Made by a program: the position numbers and the translations under genes. The notes below the pieces were generated by a model. The model did not search any database. It worked only from the letters and a program-made list of their open reading frames with translations, and was not told where the DNA came from. Shown piece by piece: positions 23,489 to 33,308 of a stretch of 64,000 nucleotides of DNA. Origin of the DNA: Ruixingdingia sedimenti (lineage in GTDB: Bacteria > Pseudomonadota > Alphaproteobacteria > Rhodobacterales > Rhodobacteraceae); the NCBI RefSeq assembly GCF_031432425.1, contig NZ_JAVKPH010000004.1, forward strand, positions 124,001-188,000, given 5' to 3'. How positions within the stretch are numbered: position 1 is the stretch's first letter; each line of letters begins with the position of its first letter.

Positions 23489-24889
23489 ATGAGCACAGAG
23501 ACGGACCCGGCCCCGCGCGCGCGGGGGATCCTCGACATGAACAGCTTCGACCTCGGTTCCGGCGAGGTGTCGCCGGCGGTCCGGCGGCGGCTGGCGAATC
23601 TCGGCTCGGCAAGCGTGCTGTTCTACCGCAACCCGATCGAGATGGTTTCGGCCGAGGGCGCGTGGATGATCGCGCGCGACGGGCAGCGGTATCTGGACAT
23701 GTACAACAACGTCCCCGTCGTCGGCCACGGCCACCCCGAGGTGATCGAGGCGGTGACGCGGCAGATGCGGCAGCTCAACACCCATACGCGCTATGTGGTC
23801 GGCGTCGTGGACGATTATATCGAGGCGCTGAAGGCGACCCTGCCGGCGGGGCTCGACAATGTGGTCCTCACCTGTTCGGGAAGCGAGGCGAACGATCTGG
23901 CGATGCGGCTGGCGCGGCGGGTGTCGGGCGGGCAGGGCATCATCGTCACCGAGAACGCCTATCACGGCAACACCGCGATCGTGACCGAGGTTTCGCCCGC
24001 GGCGATCCGCAACACCGCGCTGGCCGAACATGTGGTGACGGTGCCCGCCCCCTCGCGCGAAAATTTCGGCGACGATATCGCCGGGGGCTTCGCCGGTGCG
24101 GTGGAGGCCGCGATCCGGCAATTGCGCCGCCGGGGCATCGCCCCCGCCGCGCTGCTGGTCGACACGATCTTTTCGTCCGACGGGGTGCATGCCGATCCGG
24201 CGGGCTTTCTGGTGCCGGCGGTCGCCGCGATGCGCAAGGCGGGGGGCCTCTTCATCGCCGACGAGGTGCAGCCCGGCTTCGGGCGCACCGGCGAGGCGTT
24301 CTGGGCCGTCCAGCGCCACGGGATCGAGCCCGACATCCTGACCATGGGCAAGCCGATGGGGAACGGCTTTCCGATGGCGGCGATGGCGACGCATCCCGAA
24401 TACCTCGACGCCTATTGCGACGACTACGGCTATTTCAACACCTTCGGGGGCAACCCCGTCGCCGCCGCGGCGGGCCATGCGACGCTGCGGGTCATCCAGC
24501 GCGAGGGGCTGATGGAAAACGCGCGCGACATCGGCGCGCGGCTGCGTGCCGAACTGCGCGCCATCGCCGACCGTTCGCCCTGCCTCGCCGCCGTCCGGGG
24601 GACCGGGCTTTTCATCGGCATCGACGTGTGCGAACCCGACCGCCCCCGCACGCCCGCGCCCGAACGCACCCTGCGCATCCTCGAGGCGCTGCAAGGCCGC
24701 AACATCCTGACCGGCAGCGCGGGCAAGTTCGGCGCCACCATCCGCGTGCGCCCCCCGCTCTGCATCACGCGGGATCAGGCTGACATCTTCATTGACACCT
24801 TCTCGGCAATCATGTCCGAGATGGAAGGCGGCGATGCGGGATATGCCGCATCCGGCCGCTATCGCCCGGCGGGTCATGAATATGTCTGA
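23489..24889 (+). CDS. class III PLP enzyme resembling ethanolamine-phosphate phospho-lyase
   Basis: 466 residues. The PLP lysine is K288 in MGKPMGNGFP, DEVQ is at 258-261, and GSEAND at 131-136 contacts the cofactor. Several segments resemble animal AGXT2L1/ETNPPL: GHGHPEVIEAVTRQM with LNTHTRYV, YFNTFGGNPV, and VRGTGLFIGIDV. Those enzymes eliminate phosphate and ammonia from phosphoethanolamine or phosphohydroxylysine to give an aldehyde. A 1-amino-2-propanol phosphate lyase is equally plausible. Next to an APH-fold kinase, lyase activity is more likely than transamination. It is divergent from the amidase gene and followed by the DeoR regulator. Confidence 0.85.
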   Translation: MSTETDPAPRARGILDMNSFDLGSGEVSPAVRRRLANLGSASVLFYRNPIEMVSAEGAWMIARDGQRYLDMYNNVPVVGHGHPEVIEAVTRQMRQLNTHTRYVVGVVDDYIEALKATLPAGLDNVVLTCSGSEANDLAMRLARRVSGGQGIIVTENAYHGNTAIVTEVSPAAIRNTALAEHVVTVPAPSRENFGDDIAGGFAGAVEAAIRQLRRRGIAPAALLVDTIFSSDGVHADPAGFLVPAVAAMRKAGGLFIADEVQPGFGRTGEAFWAVQRHGIEPDILTMGKPMGNGFPMAAMATHPEYLDAYCDDYGYFNTFGGNPVAAAAGHATLRVIQREGLMENARDIGARLRAELRAIADRSPCLAAVRGTGLFIGIDVCEPDRPRTPAPERTLRILEALQGRNILTGSAGKFGATIRVRPPLCITRDQADIFIDTFSAIMSEMEGGDAGYAASGRYRPAGHEYV

Positions 24890-24990
24890 TTGATCCCCTG
24901 TCCGGGGTCGCCGCCGCCCCCGCGCCCGTAGCCGCCTTGACGCCGGCGGGTGACAGGTGGTGTCCACAGCAGAATGAAGATTGGTGTTCG

Positions 24991-25809
24991 ATGCAGCAAA
25001 ATGGTTCCAAGAAGGACAGGCGCCATCAGGTTATCCTTGACACTCTCGAAACCAATTCGGCCGTCCGTATCGGCGAACTGGCCGGCATGCTCGGCGTGTC
25101 GGCCGAAACCATCCGGCGCGACCTTCAGGAACTGGAGGACAAGGGCGAGATCTGCCGCACCTACGGGGGTGCTGTCCGCAACCTGGTGGCCGAACCCATC
25201 CTGGCCGAACGCCTGACCGTCAACTACGAGGAACGCAAGCGCGTCACCTTCGAGGCGGTGGAACATATCGGCGACGCCGATCACATCTTCCTCTGCGGCG
25301 GATCGACGGCGATGCATTTCGCGCGCGCGCTGGTGGAAACGCTGCGGCGGGATCTGACGGTCCTGACCATCTCCATCGGCGTGGCAGAGGAACTGTCGCG
25401 CAGTCCCCATATCCAGACCATGCTGCTGCCCGGCATCTTCGATGCGAAGGAACGGGTGGTCTACGGGCCCGAAACCATCGCCGCGATCGAGAAATACCAC
25501 CCCCCGCTGACGATCATGAGCGCATCGGCGCTCGACCACCTCGGGCTGAGCGAGGCGATCCTCGTCTATGCCCATACCCATGCCGCGATGATCCAGCATT
25601 CCGAACGCACGCTGGTGATGATCGAAAGCCTGAAGTTCGGCCGCCGCGCGCTGACCCAGATCGCCACCTGGAACCCGCGCATGCATCTTGTCACCGACAC
25701 CATGCGCGACGAACGGATCCGCACCGCCATCGAAGAGGCCGGGGCAAGGATCACCACCGCCGACCATCCCGCCGTGGGTGTGCCGCTGCGGGCCGGGCAG
25801 GGCGGCTAG
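24991..25809 (+). CDS. DeoR-family transcriptional regulator
   Basis: 272 residues. The N-terminal helix-turn-helix (RIGELAGMLGVSAETIRRDL, about 26-46) is followed by the DeoR signature GEICRTYGGAV, and a DeoRC sensor domain (about 75-250) with FLCGGSTAMHFARAL, which usually binds a phosphorylated sugar-like effector. It follows the phospho-lyase gene by 101 bp. It probably represses the BMC locus and is released by a phosphorylated intermediate made by the kinase; that is inference from family and location. The start lacks a strong Shine-Dalgarno and could be slightly further upstream. Confidence 0.87.
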   Translation: MQQNGSKKDRRHQVILDTLETNSAVRIGELAGMLGVSAETIRRDLQELEDKGEICRTYGGAVRNLVAEPILAERLTVNYEERKRVTFEAVEHIGDADHIFLCGGSTAMHFARALVETLRRDLTVLTISIGVAEELSRSPHIQTMLLPGIFDAKERVVYGPETIAAIEKYHPPLTIMSASALDHLGLSEAILVYAHTHAAMIQHSERTLVMIESLKFGRRALTQIATWNPRMHLVTDTMRDERIRTAIEEAGARITTADHPAVGVPLRAGQGG

Positions 25810-25923
25810 GCGGCGGAGGCTATCCCCTGATGGCCGGTCCCGGGTCGGGGGCGGCCTGTATCCCCATGCGCGTCGAAGGTTGCCCGACGGACAACGCCCT
25901 GCGACCTGCGATGTCGGGATGAA

Positions 25924-25998
25924 TGGCAGCCCGTAGGGGAGTCGAACCCCTCTTTTCAGGTTGAAAACCTGACGTCCTAACCGATAGACGAACGGGCC
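25924..25998 (-). tRNA. tRNA-Glu (anticodon TTC), copy A
   Basis: The reverse strand starts GGCCCGTTCGTCTATCGG and folds as a full cloverleaf. The anticodon arm is TCAGG-TTTTCAA-CCTGA, giving anticodon TTC. The T arm holds GGTTCGACTCC, and CCA is encoded. It differs from copy B only in and next to the anticodon stem. Confidence 0.95.
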
Positions 25999-26139
25999 GC
26001 GTGGCGTGGCGTCCTGATAGCCATTGCGGCGGCGAAGTGCAAGAGCGGACATGCACCAAGATGCGGAAACCTTGCGGTGCCGGCGCAGGGCGCAATGGGG
26101 CAAACCCTTGATCGCGCTGTCGGTCCTGAGGAGGAAAAG

Positions 26140-26214
26140 TGGCAGCCCGTAGGGGAGTCGAACCCCTCTTCCCAGGTTGAAAACCTGGTGTCCTAACCGA
26201 TAGACGAACGGGCC
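26140..26214 (-). tRNA. tRNA-Glu (anticodon TTC), copy B
   Basis: The reverse strand gives the same acceptor, D and T arms as copy A, with encoded CCA. The anticodon stem is CCAGG/CCTGG around TTTTCAA, a compensated pair change relative to copy A. It lies 141 bp upstream of copy A on the same strand, so both may come from one transcript. Confidence 0.95.
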
Positions 26215-26294
26215 ACGCGGCGTGGGCGCACTGATAGGCGGAGCCGTGGTGCAGTGCAAGGGGGAAAATGCGGCCGGCCCGATCTTCGGGCGGC

Positions 26295-28048
<1,754 letters not shown>

Positions 28049-28052
<4 letters not shown>

Positions 28053-29014
28053 TTCACCGGGGTGCGGTAGGTCATCCGGCGCACCGAGCCGGTCTTGGAC
28101 CGCATCAGGATCGTCTCGGTCGTAACCCAGCCGACCTCGCGCTTGAGCCCCCGCAGGATGGAGCCGTCGGTGACGCCGGTCGCGGCGAAGATCACATCGG
28201 CCGTCACCATCTCGTCCCGGGTGTAGATGCGGTCGAGGTCGGCGATCCCGGCCTTGGCGGCACGGGTGCGTTCGTCGTCGTTGCGGAACAGAAGCTGGCC
28301 GAAGATCTGCCCGCCCATGCATTTGAGCGCCGATGCCGCCAGCACCCCTTCCGGCGCGCCGCCCGAGCCCATGTATATGTCGATCCCGGTGATCTCGGCC
28401 TCGGCGCAATGGATGACGCCCGCCACGTCGCCATCGGTGATCAGCCGGATCGCCGCGCCGGTCGACCGCACGGCGGCGATCAGGTCCTGATGCCGGGGAC
28501 GTTCGAGGATGCAGACGGTGATATCCTCGGGCCGCCCGCCCTTGGCGCGGGCCAGTTGCCGCACCCGTTCGGCCGGTTCCATGTCGAGCGTCACCACGCC
28601 TTCGGCATAACCCGGGCCGACGGCGAGCTTTTCCATGTACACGTCGGGCGCATGCAGCATCGTGCCGCGGGGCGCCATGGCGATCACCGCCAGCGCGTTC
28701 GGCATGTCCTTGGCCGTCAGCGTCGTGCCCTCCAGCGGGTCGAGCGCGATGTCGACCGCGGGCCCGGTGCCGGTGCCGACCTCTTCGCCGATATAGAGCA
28801 TCGGCGCCTCGTCCCGCTCGCCCTCGCCGATCACCACCACGCCGTTGATGTCGAGCCGGTTCAGCTGCGTGCGCATCGCATCCACCGCGGCCTGGTCGGC
28901 GGCCTTTTCGTCCCCGCGCCCGATCAGCCGGGCCGAGGCGATGGCCGCCGCCTCGGACACCCGCGCGAGGCCGAGCGAAAGCATGCGGTCGTTGAAGTCG
29001 ATGGTGTCGGGCAT
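28049..29014 (-). CDS. glpX: class II fructose-1,6-bisphosphatase
   Basis: 321 residues matching the GlpX family: VVVIGEGERDEAPMLYIGEE, DIALDPLEGTTLTAKDMPNA (metal-binding DPxEGT) and GDVAGVIHCA are diagnostic. It removes phosphate from fructose-1,6-bisphosphate in gluconeogenesis; in phototrophic relatives it can also serve the Calvin cycle. Coupled to recJ downstream. CAGGA precedes the ATG. Confidence 0.94.
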
Positions 29015-29160
29015 GGCAATATCCTGCGGTGAAAGGCGGTGTCGCCCCCGCGTGTAGCCCCTTCGCGGGGGGCGGGGCAAGGCCGCAGGTGCCGCGGAGG
29101 GCCGCCGATGGGGGTTCCCGCCCGCCGACGGCGAGGGCGGAAAGGGCGGTGGCCTCCGGC

Positions 29161-29185
29161 GGGGATATTTGAGGGACAGAAAATG
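29161..29185 (+). repeat. GATATTTG intergenic repeat, copy 3
   Basis: GGGGATATTTGAGGGACAGA then AAATG, nearly identical to copy 1 at 6215. It is paired with an inverted, more diverged copy 42 bp downstream. Confidence 0.7.
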
Positions 29186-29227
29186 AAGAAAGGCGCGCCC
29201 GTGCGATGCGGGAAGGGCGCCGTGCGC

Positions 29228-29251
29228 CTTCACCTTTTTCCAAATACTCCC
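29228..29251 (-). repeat. GATATTTG-like intergenic repeat, copy 4
   Basis: The reverse strand contains GGGAGTATTTGGAAAAAGGT, a diverged member in which ATATTTG is GTATTTG. It is inverted relative to copy 3. Confidence 0.55.
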
Positions 29252-29336
29252 GCGCGGCGCGCGCAGCTTTCCGCCGGGCCGACGATGGCAAGAGAGGTGC
29301 GGCGCCGCATGCCGGGGCTTGCCCCGGCTTGCGCCC

Positions 29337-30623
29337 TCAGACGGCCTCGATGCGGATCGCCACGGTTTCGCCCACCACCACGCCGGTGGCGGCAAAGCGG
29401 GAAATCGCGTGGTTCACGTCGTCGCGGGTGGTCTTGTGGGTGACGATGATCACCGGCGCGGTCGGTTCGGAATGGCCGCGCTGGCGCATCCGGTCGATCG
29501 AGATCCCGGCATCGCCCAGGACGGCGGCCACCTTGGCCAGCGCGCCCGGCTTGTCCTGCAACGTCAGGCGCAGGTAATAGGGCGCGGGCGCGGCGACCGA
29601 GGCGCCGACGCTTTCGGCCAGGGTCGCGGCGGGCACGCCGAAGGTGGGATAGCGGGTGCCGCGCGCAAGGTCGATCACGTCGGCCATCACCGCGCTGGCC
29701 GTGGGCCCGGCGCCTGCGCCTGCGCCGCGCAGCACGATCTGGCCCGCGGCGGACCCTTCCAGAACCACCATGTTGGTGCCGCCCTGCAACTGCCCCAGGG
29801 GGCTGTCGGCGGGCACGAGGCAGGGCGACATGCGCTGTTCCAGCCCGCGGCCGGTCATCTGCGCCACGCCCAGAAGCTTGATGCGGAAGCCCAGTTCGGC
29901 GGCGTGTCGGATATCCTCGATCGCGATGCGGCCGATGCCTTCCAGTTCCACCGCGCCGAAGGCCACGCGGGTGCCGAAGGCCAGCGCGGCGAGGATCGAC
30001 AGCTTGTGGCCCGCGTCGATCCCGTCGACGTCGAGCCGCGGGTCGGCCTCCAGATAGCCCAGTTGCCGGGCCTCTTCGAACACGGCCTCATAGGGCAGGC
30101 CCGCGCTTTCCATCCGCGTCAGGATGTAGTTGCAGGTGCCGTTCATCACCCCCATCACCCGCCTGATGCGGTTGGCGGCCAGCCCCTCGGTCAGCGCCTT
30201 GATGACGGGGATGCCGCCGGCCACCGCCGCCTCGAACCGGATCACGCGGCCTGCGGCCTCTGCCGCCTCGGCCAGCGCCTGGCCGTGATGGGCCAGCAGC
30301 GCCTTGTTGGCGGTGACGACATCCTTGCCGGCGGCGATGGCGGCCTCGGTGGCCGCGCGGGCAGGGCCGTTTTCGCCCCCCATCAGTTCCACGAAGACGT
30401 CGATGTCGCCGCGCCGGGCCAGCGCCACGGGATCGTCCTCCCAGGCGAAGGCGGACAGGTCGGCGCCGCGGTCCCTGGCGCGGTCGCGGGCGGAAACGGC
30501 GACGATCTTCACCGGGCGGCCGGCGCGCGCGGCGATCAGCGCGCCTTCGGTGCGGATGAGGTCGACCACACCGATGCCAACGGTTCCAAGACCGGCGATG
30601 CCGAGGCGCAGGGGGGCAGACAT
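29337..30623 (-). CDS. hom: homoserine dehydrogenase
   Basis: 428 residues. An N-terminal Rossmann domain (LRLGIAGLGTVGIGVVDLI), a catalytic domain with VMNGTCNYILTRMESAGLPY and DPRLDVDGIDAGHKLSILAA (the family's catalytic lysine), and a C-terminal ACT domain (about 350-428) for feedback by threonine. It reduces aspartate semialdehyde to homoserine in threonine and methionine synthesis. Monocistronic by spacing. Confidence 0.95.
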   Translation of the reverse strand: MSAPLRLGIAGLGTVGIGVVDLIRTEGALIAARAGRPVKIVAVSARDRARDRGADLSAFAWEDDPVALARRGDIDVFVELMGGENGPARAATEAAIAAGKDVVTANKALLAHHGQALAEAAEAAGRVIRFEAAVAGGIPVIKALTEGLAANRIRRVMGVMNGTCNYILTRMESAGLPYEAVFEEARQLGYLEADPRLDVDGIDAGHKLSILAALAFGTRVAFGAVELEGIGRIAIEDIRHAAELGFRIKLLGVAQMTGRGLEQRMSPCLVPADSPLGQLQGGTNMVVLEGSAAGQIVLRGAGAGAGPTASAVMADVIDLARGTRYPTFGVPAATLAESVGASVAAPAPYYLRLTLQDKPGALAKVAAVLGDAGISIDRMRQRGHSEPTAPVIIVTHKTTRDDVNHAISRFAATGVVVGETVAIRIEAV

Positions 30624-30719
30624 GGTGTTCTCCGTCAGGTGCCGGCCGCATAGGGCGCGGCCCGTGGTCGTCAGCGCCTGTTAGCCGGTTCGCCGCGGGC
30701 ATGCAACGCGGCAGAACCG

Positions 30720-30962
30720 TCAGGGCGCGGCCTGACGGATCGCGGCGGCGCGGGCGCGCAGGGCGGCGGCGCGGGCGGTCAGTTCGGCCTCTGCCGCGGG
30801 GGCGCGGCCGGGGTCGTCTGCCGCATCGAGGATCGCGCCGAGGGGGGCGATCGTGGGCCAGCCGCCGTTGCGCGCGCCGTCGCCTTCGGCCGATTCGGCC
30901 TCGGGTACACGGGAACAGGCGGTGGCGAGCATCAGAAGGGCAAGGCAAAGGGCAGGGCGCAT
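30720..30962 (-). CDS. small lipoprotein of unknown function
   Basis: 80 residues. The signal peptide ends in the lipobox LATAC (C16), so the mature protein is lipid-anchored. The rest is Ala-rich and helical (ELTARAAALRARAAAIRQAA). It is divergent from the TetR-family gene and downstream of nothing obvious on its own strand. No family recognised. Confidence 0.65.
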   Translation of the reverse strand: MRPALCLALLMLATACSRVPEAESAEGDGARNGGWPTIAPLGAILDAADDPGRAPAAEAELTARAAALRARAAAIRQAAP

Positions 30963-31029
30963 GGGTCCGGTCCGGCTGGGTCGGCGCAGGTTAGGGGGCG
31001 GGCGGCGCGGCGGCAAGCCGGGGGTTGAA

Positions 31030-31045
31030 CTGAACGGGTGTTCAG
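31030..31045. promoter_or_regulatory. palindromic operator upstream of the TetR gene
   Basis: CTGAAC, GGGT, GTTCAG: a perfect 6-bp inverted repeat ending 13 bp before the TetR start codon and between it and the divergent lipoprotein gene. TetR regulators usually bind such sites near their own promoter, so autoregulation is likely. Confidence 0.55.
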
Positions 31046-31058
31046 ATAGCTTGGCGCG

Positions 31059-31649
31059 ATGGCACGCAAACGGGGATCCCATGCCGACATCACCGGCCCG
31101 CGGGTGCGCGCGGCGGCGCTGCGGCTGTTCGCGCGCGACGGCTATGCCGCGGTGTCGATGCGCCGGATCGCGGCAGAGGTCGGGGTGCAGGCCGGGGCGC
31201 TTTATCTTTATACCCCCGACAAGCAGGCGCTGCTGTTCGACCTGATGCAGGGGCATATGGAGGATCTGCTGGCCGCCTGGGGGGCGGAATCGCAGGGGGG
31301 CGACGCGCCTGCGCGGCTCGACCGGTTCGCGCGCTTCCATGTCCGCTTCCACCTCGACCGGCCCGAGGCGGTGTTCATCGCCTTCATGGAACTGCGCAGC
31401 CTGACGCCCGGGAATTTCGCCGCGATCGCGGCGCTGCGCGGCCGGTACGAGGCGGCGCTGGAAGGCATCCTGCGCGAGGGTGTCGCGGCGGGGGCGTTCA
31501 CCGTGCCCGATACGCGGCTGGCGGCGATGGCGCTGATCGCGATGCTGACCGGCGTCACCACCTGGTATCGCGAGGGCGGGCGGCTGGCGCGGGCCGAGGT
31601 CGAGGGGATCTATGCCGATATGGCCCGGCGGGCGGTCGGGGCGGGGTGA
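31059..31649 (+). CDS. TetR-family transcriptional regulator
   Basis: 196 residues. The helix-turn-helix is at about 24-50 (SMRRIAAEVGVQAGALYLYT), followed by the typical YTPDKQALLFDLM helix. The C-terminal ligand domain (about 75-190) has a TetR_C_33-like appearance with MALIAMLTGVTTWYREGGRL. Related regulators often control acyl-CoA or efflux genes, but the target here is unknown. A palindrome just upstream suggests autoregulation, perhaps with the divergent lipoprotein gene. Confidence 0.87.
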   Translation: MARKRGSHADITGPRVRAAALRLFARDGYAAVSMRRIAAEVGVQAGALYLYTPDKQALLFDLMQGHMEDLLAAWGAESQGGDAPARLDRFARFHVRFHLDRPEAVFIAFMELRSLTPGNFAAIAALRGRYEAALEGILREGVAAGAFTVPDTRLAAMALIAMLTGVTTWYREGGRLARAEVEGIYADMARRAVGAG

Positions 31650-31681
31650 GGCATCCCGGTGCTTGAGGGCAACCCCGCGCT

Positions 31682-31715
31682 CTGTCTGGCGAAGGCGCGC
31701 GCCTTCGCCAGACAG
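31682..31715. terminator. 34-bp perfect palindrome between convergent genes
   Basis: The left half CTGTCTGGCGAAGGCGC is followed immediately by its exact reverse complement. It sits between the TetR and pirin gene ends, so it probably ends both transcripts. Its core matches the hairpin at 10840-10861. Confidence 0.65.
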
Positions 31716-31733
31716 GCGGAAGAATGATCCCCC

Positions 31734-32645
31734 TTAATGCGCGGGCTTGATGAAGGTGCCGTTGCGCAGTTCCGCCATTGCCTGTTGCAGTTCCTCGCGC
31801 GTGTTCATCACGATGGGGCCGTGCCAGGCCACGGGCTCCTGGATCGGCGCGCCCGACACCAGCAGGAAGCGCACGCCCTCGGGCCCCGCCTGCACCGCCA
31901 CCTCGTCGCCGCGGCCGAACTGCACCAGCGTGCGGTTGCCCGACAGGTCGCGGATGTTGACCTCCTGTCCCATCACCTCTTTTTCCAGCAGCACGCCGCG
32001 CGGCGCACCGGCATCGGCGAACCTTCCTGCGCCCTCGAACACATAGGCGAAGGCGCTGCGCCGGGTATCCACCGGGAACACCTTGCGTTTCAGCGGCGGC
32101 ACGAAGATGTCGAGGTATTGCGGTTCCGCCGCGATCCCGTCCACCGGGCCCTTGTAGCCGCGATAGTCGCCCACGACCACCTTCACCCGGGTGCCGTCGT
32201 CATCCACCAGTTCGGGAATGTCGCCCCCGCGCACGTCCTGATAGCGCGGCTGCGTCATCTTCAGGTGCCGCGGCAGGTTGGCCCAGAGCTGGAACCCGTG
32301 CATCTGGCCCCTGGCGTTTCCCTGCGGCATTTCCTGGTGCAGGATGCCCGACCCGGCGGTCATCCACTGCACATCCCCCGCGCCGAGCCGCCCGCTGTTG
32401 CCGAGCGAATCGCCGTGTTCCACCGTGCCGGCCAGAACATAGGTGATGGTCTCGATCCCGCGATGGGGATGCCAGGGGAAACCGGCGCGGTAATCCTCGG
32501 GCCGGTCGCCGCGGAAATCGTCGAACAGCAGGAACGGGTCGGCCTGACCGGGATCCTGGAACCCGAAGGCGCGGTGCAGGCGGACGCCCGCGCCCTCGAT
32601 GGCGGGCAGGGCGCGGTTGGTGTGCGATACGGGACGAATGGACAT
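31734..32645 (-). CDS. pirin family protein
   Basis: 303 residues of the bicupin pirin fold. The metal site is in the N-terminal cupin: H59 and H61 in WHPHRGIETITYV, H103 and E105 in ILHQEMPQ. The C-terminal cupin (about 180-290) ends with VAWHGPIVMNTREELQQAM. Some bacterial pirins have quercetin 2,3-dioxygenase activity or act as redox-sensitive cofactors; which applies here is unknown. GAAGGAGA precedes the ATG. Confidence 0.92.
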   Translation of the reverse strand: MSIRPVSHTNRALPAIEGAGVRLHRAFGFQDPGQADPFLLFDDFRGDRPEDYRAGFPWHPHRGIETITYVLAGTVEHGDSLGNSGRLGAGDVQWMTAGSGILHQEMPQGNARGQMHGFQLWANLPRHLKMTQPRYQDVRGGDIPELVDDDGTRVKVVVGDYRGYKGPVDGIAAEPQYLDIFVPPLKRKVFPVDTRRSAFAYVFEGAGRFADAGAPRGVLLEKEVMGQEVNIRDLSGNRTLVQFGRGDEVAVQAGPEGVRFLLVSGAPIQEPVAWHGPIVMNTREELQQAMAELRNGTFIKPAH

Positions 32646-32807
32646 GGCGGTCTCCTTCCTCGCCCCCTTCGGGGCTGCTGATGCCCAATCTGGGGCCGCG
32701 CGGCGCGATTTCCCATCCCCGCCCGCCCCAGGGAGGTTGTGCGCGCAGGCACAGTCCGGCAACAAGGGCCTGCAACAAGCGGCGGCGCGACAGCAACGGG
32801 GGGCGGC

Positions 32808-33308
32808 ATGGCGGGCACGGACGGGGAAGAGGTTCTGCTGCGGGTGGAAATCGCCCCCGCCCGGCGGTTCGTCGCGATGGCGCTGTCGGCGCTGATCGGG
32901 CTCTGGATGATCTATGTCGGCCTGTGGCTCGACGTGCCCTCGACGCTCTGGCGGGCGGGGCTGGTGGCGGTGGGCGGCCTTGCGCTGGTGCAGGCGGTGC
33001 GGATCCGCGCCACCGCCGTGCCGGGGATCGAACTGACCGCCACCGAACTGCGCGAGATCGGCGGCCGCCGCATCGCCGCGCTGGACGGGGTGGTCGAGGT
33101 GCAGCGGTCCTTCGGCCTGTTCAAGCCGATGAACGGCTTCGTGCTGCATCTGGCGGCGCCCGCGCGCGCGGCGATGGTGCCGGGGGTCTGGTGGCGCTTC
33201 GGCCGCCGTGTGGCGGTGGGGGGCATGCTGCCGCGCGGCGGCGCGCGGCAGATCGCCCTGCGGATGGAGGCGCAGGTGAAGGCCCGCGCCCCCGGCAGCG
33301 TCAGCTGA
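32808..33308 (+). CDS. small membrane protein of unknown function
   Basis: 166 residues with two closely spaced hydrophobic helices (about 23-45 and 48-65) followed by a soluble domain (LTATELREIGGRRIAALDGV and FGRRVAVGGMLPRGGARQIA) that resembles a PH-like membrane-associated domain. I do not recognise the family. It overlaps the convergent TadE-like gene by 8 bp at the 3' end. Confidence 0.68.
   Translation: MAGTDGEEVLLRVEIAPARRFVAMALSALIGLWMIYVGLWLDVPSTLWRAGLVAVGGLALVQAVRIRATAVPGIELTATELREIGGRRIAALDGVVEVQRSFGLFKPMNGFVLHLAAPARAAMVPGVWWRFGRRVAVGGMLPRGGARQIALRMEAQVKARAPGSVS

Larger units (their letters stand above)
29015..29336. other. intergenic spacer with an inverted repeat pair
   Basis: About 320 bp between the hom stop and the glpX start. 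No credible gene is seen. It contains two inverted copies of the GATATTTG-type repeat separated by 42 bp. The glpX promoter must lie here, but I cannot place it. Confidence 0.5.

Noticed and set aside
10621..26214. The BMC region as a genomic island integrated at tRNA-Glu
   Set aside because: No integrase, no flanking direct repeat of a tRNA end, and base composition similar to the surroundings. Horizontal gain is possible but not shown.
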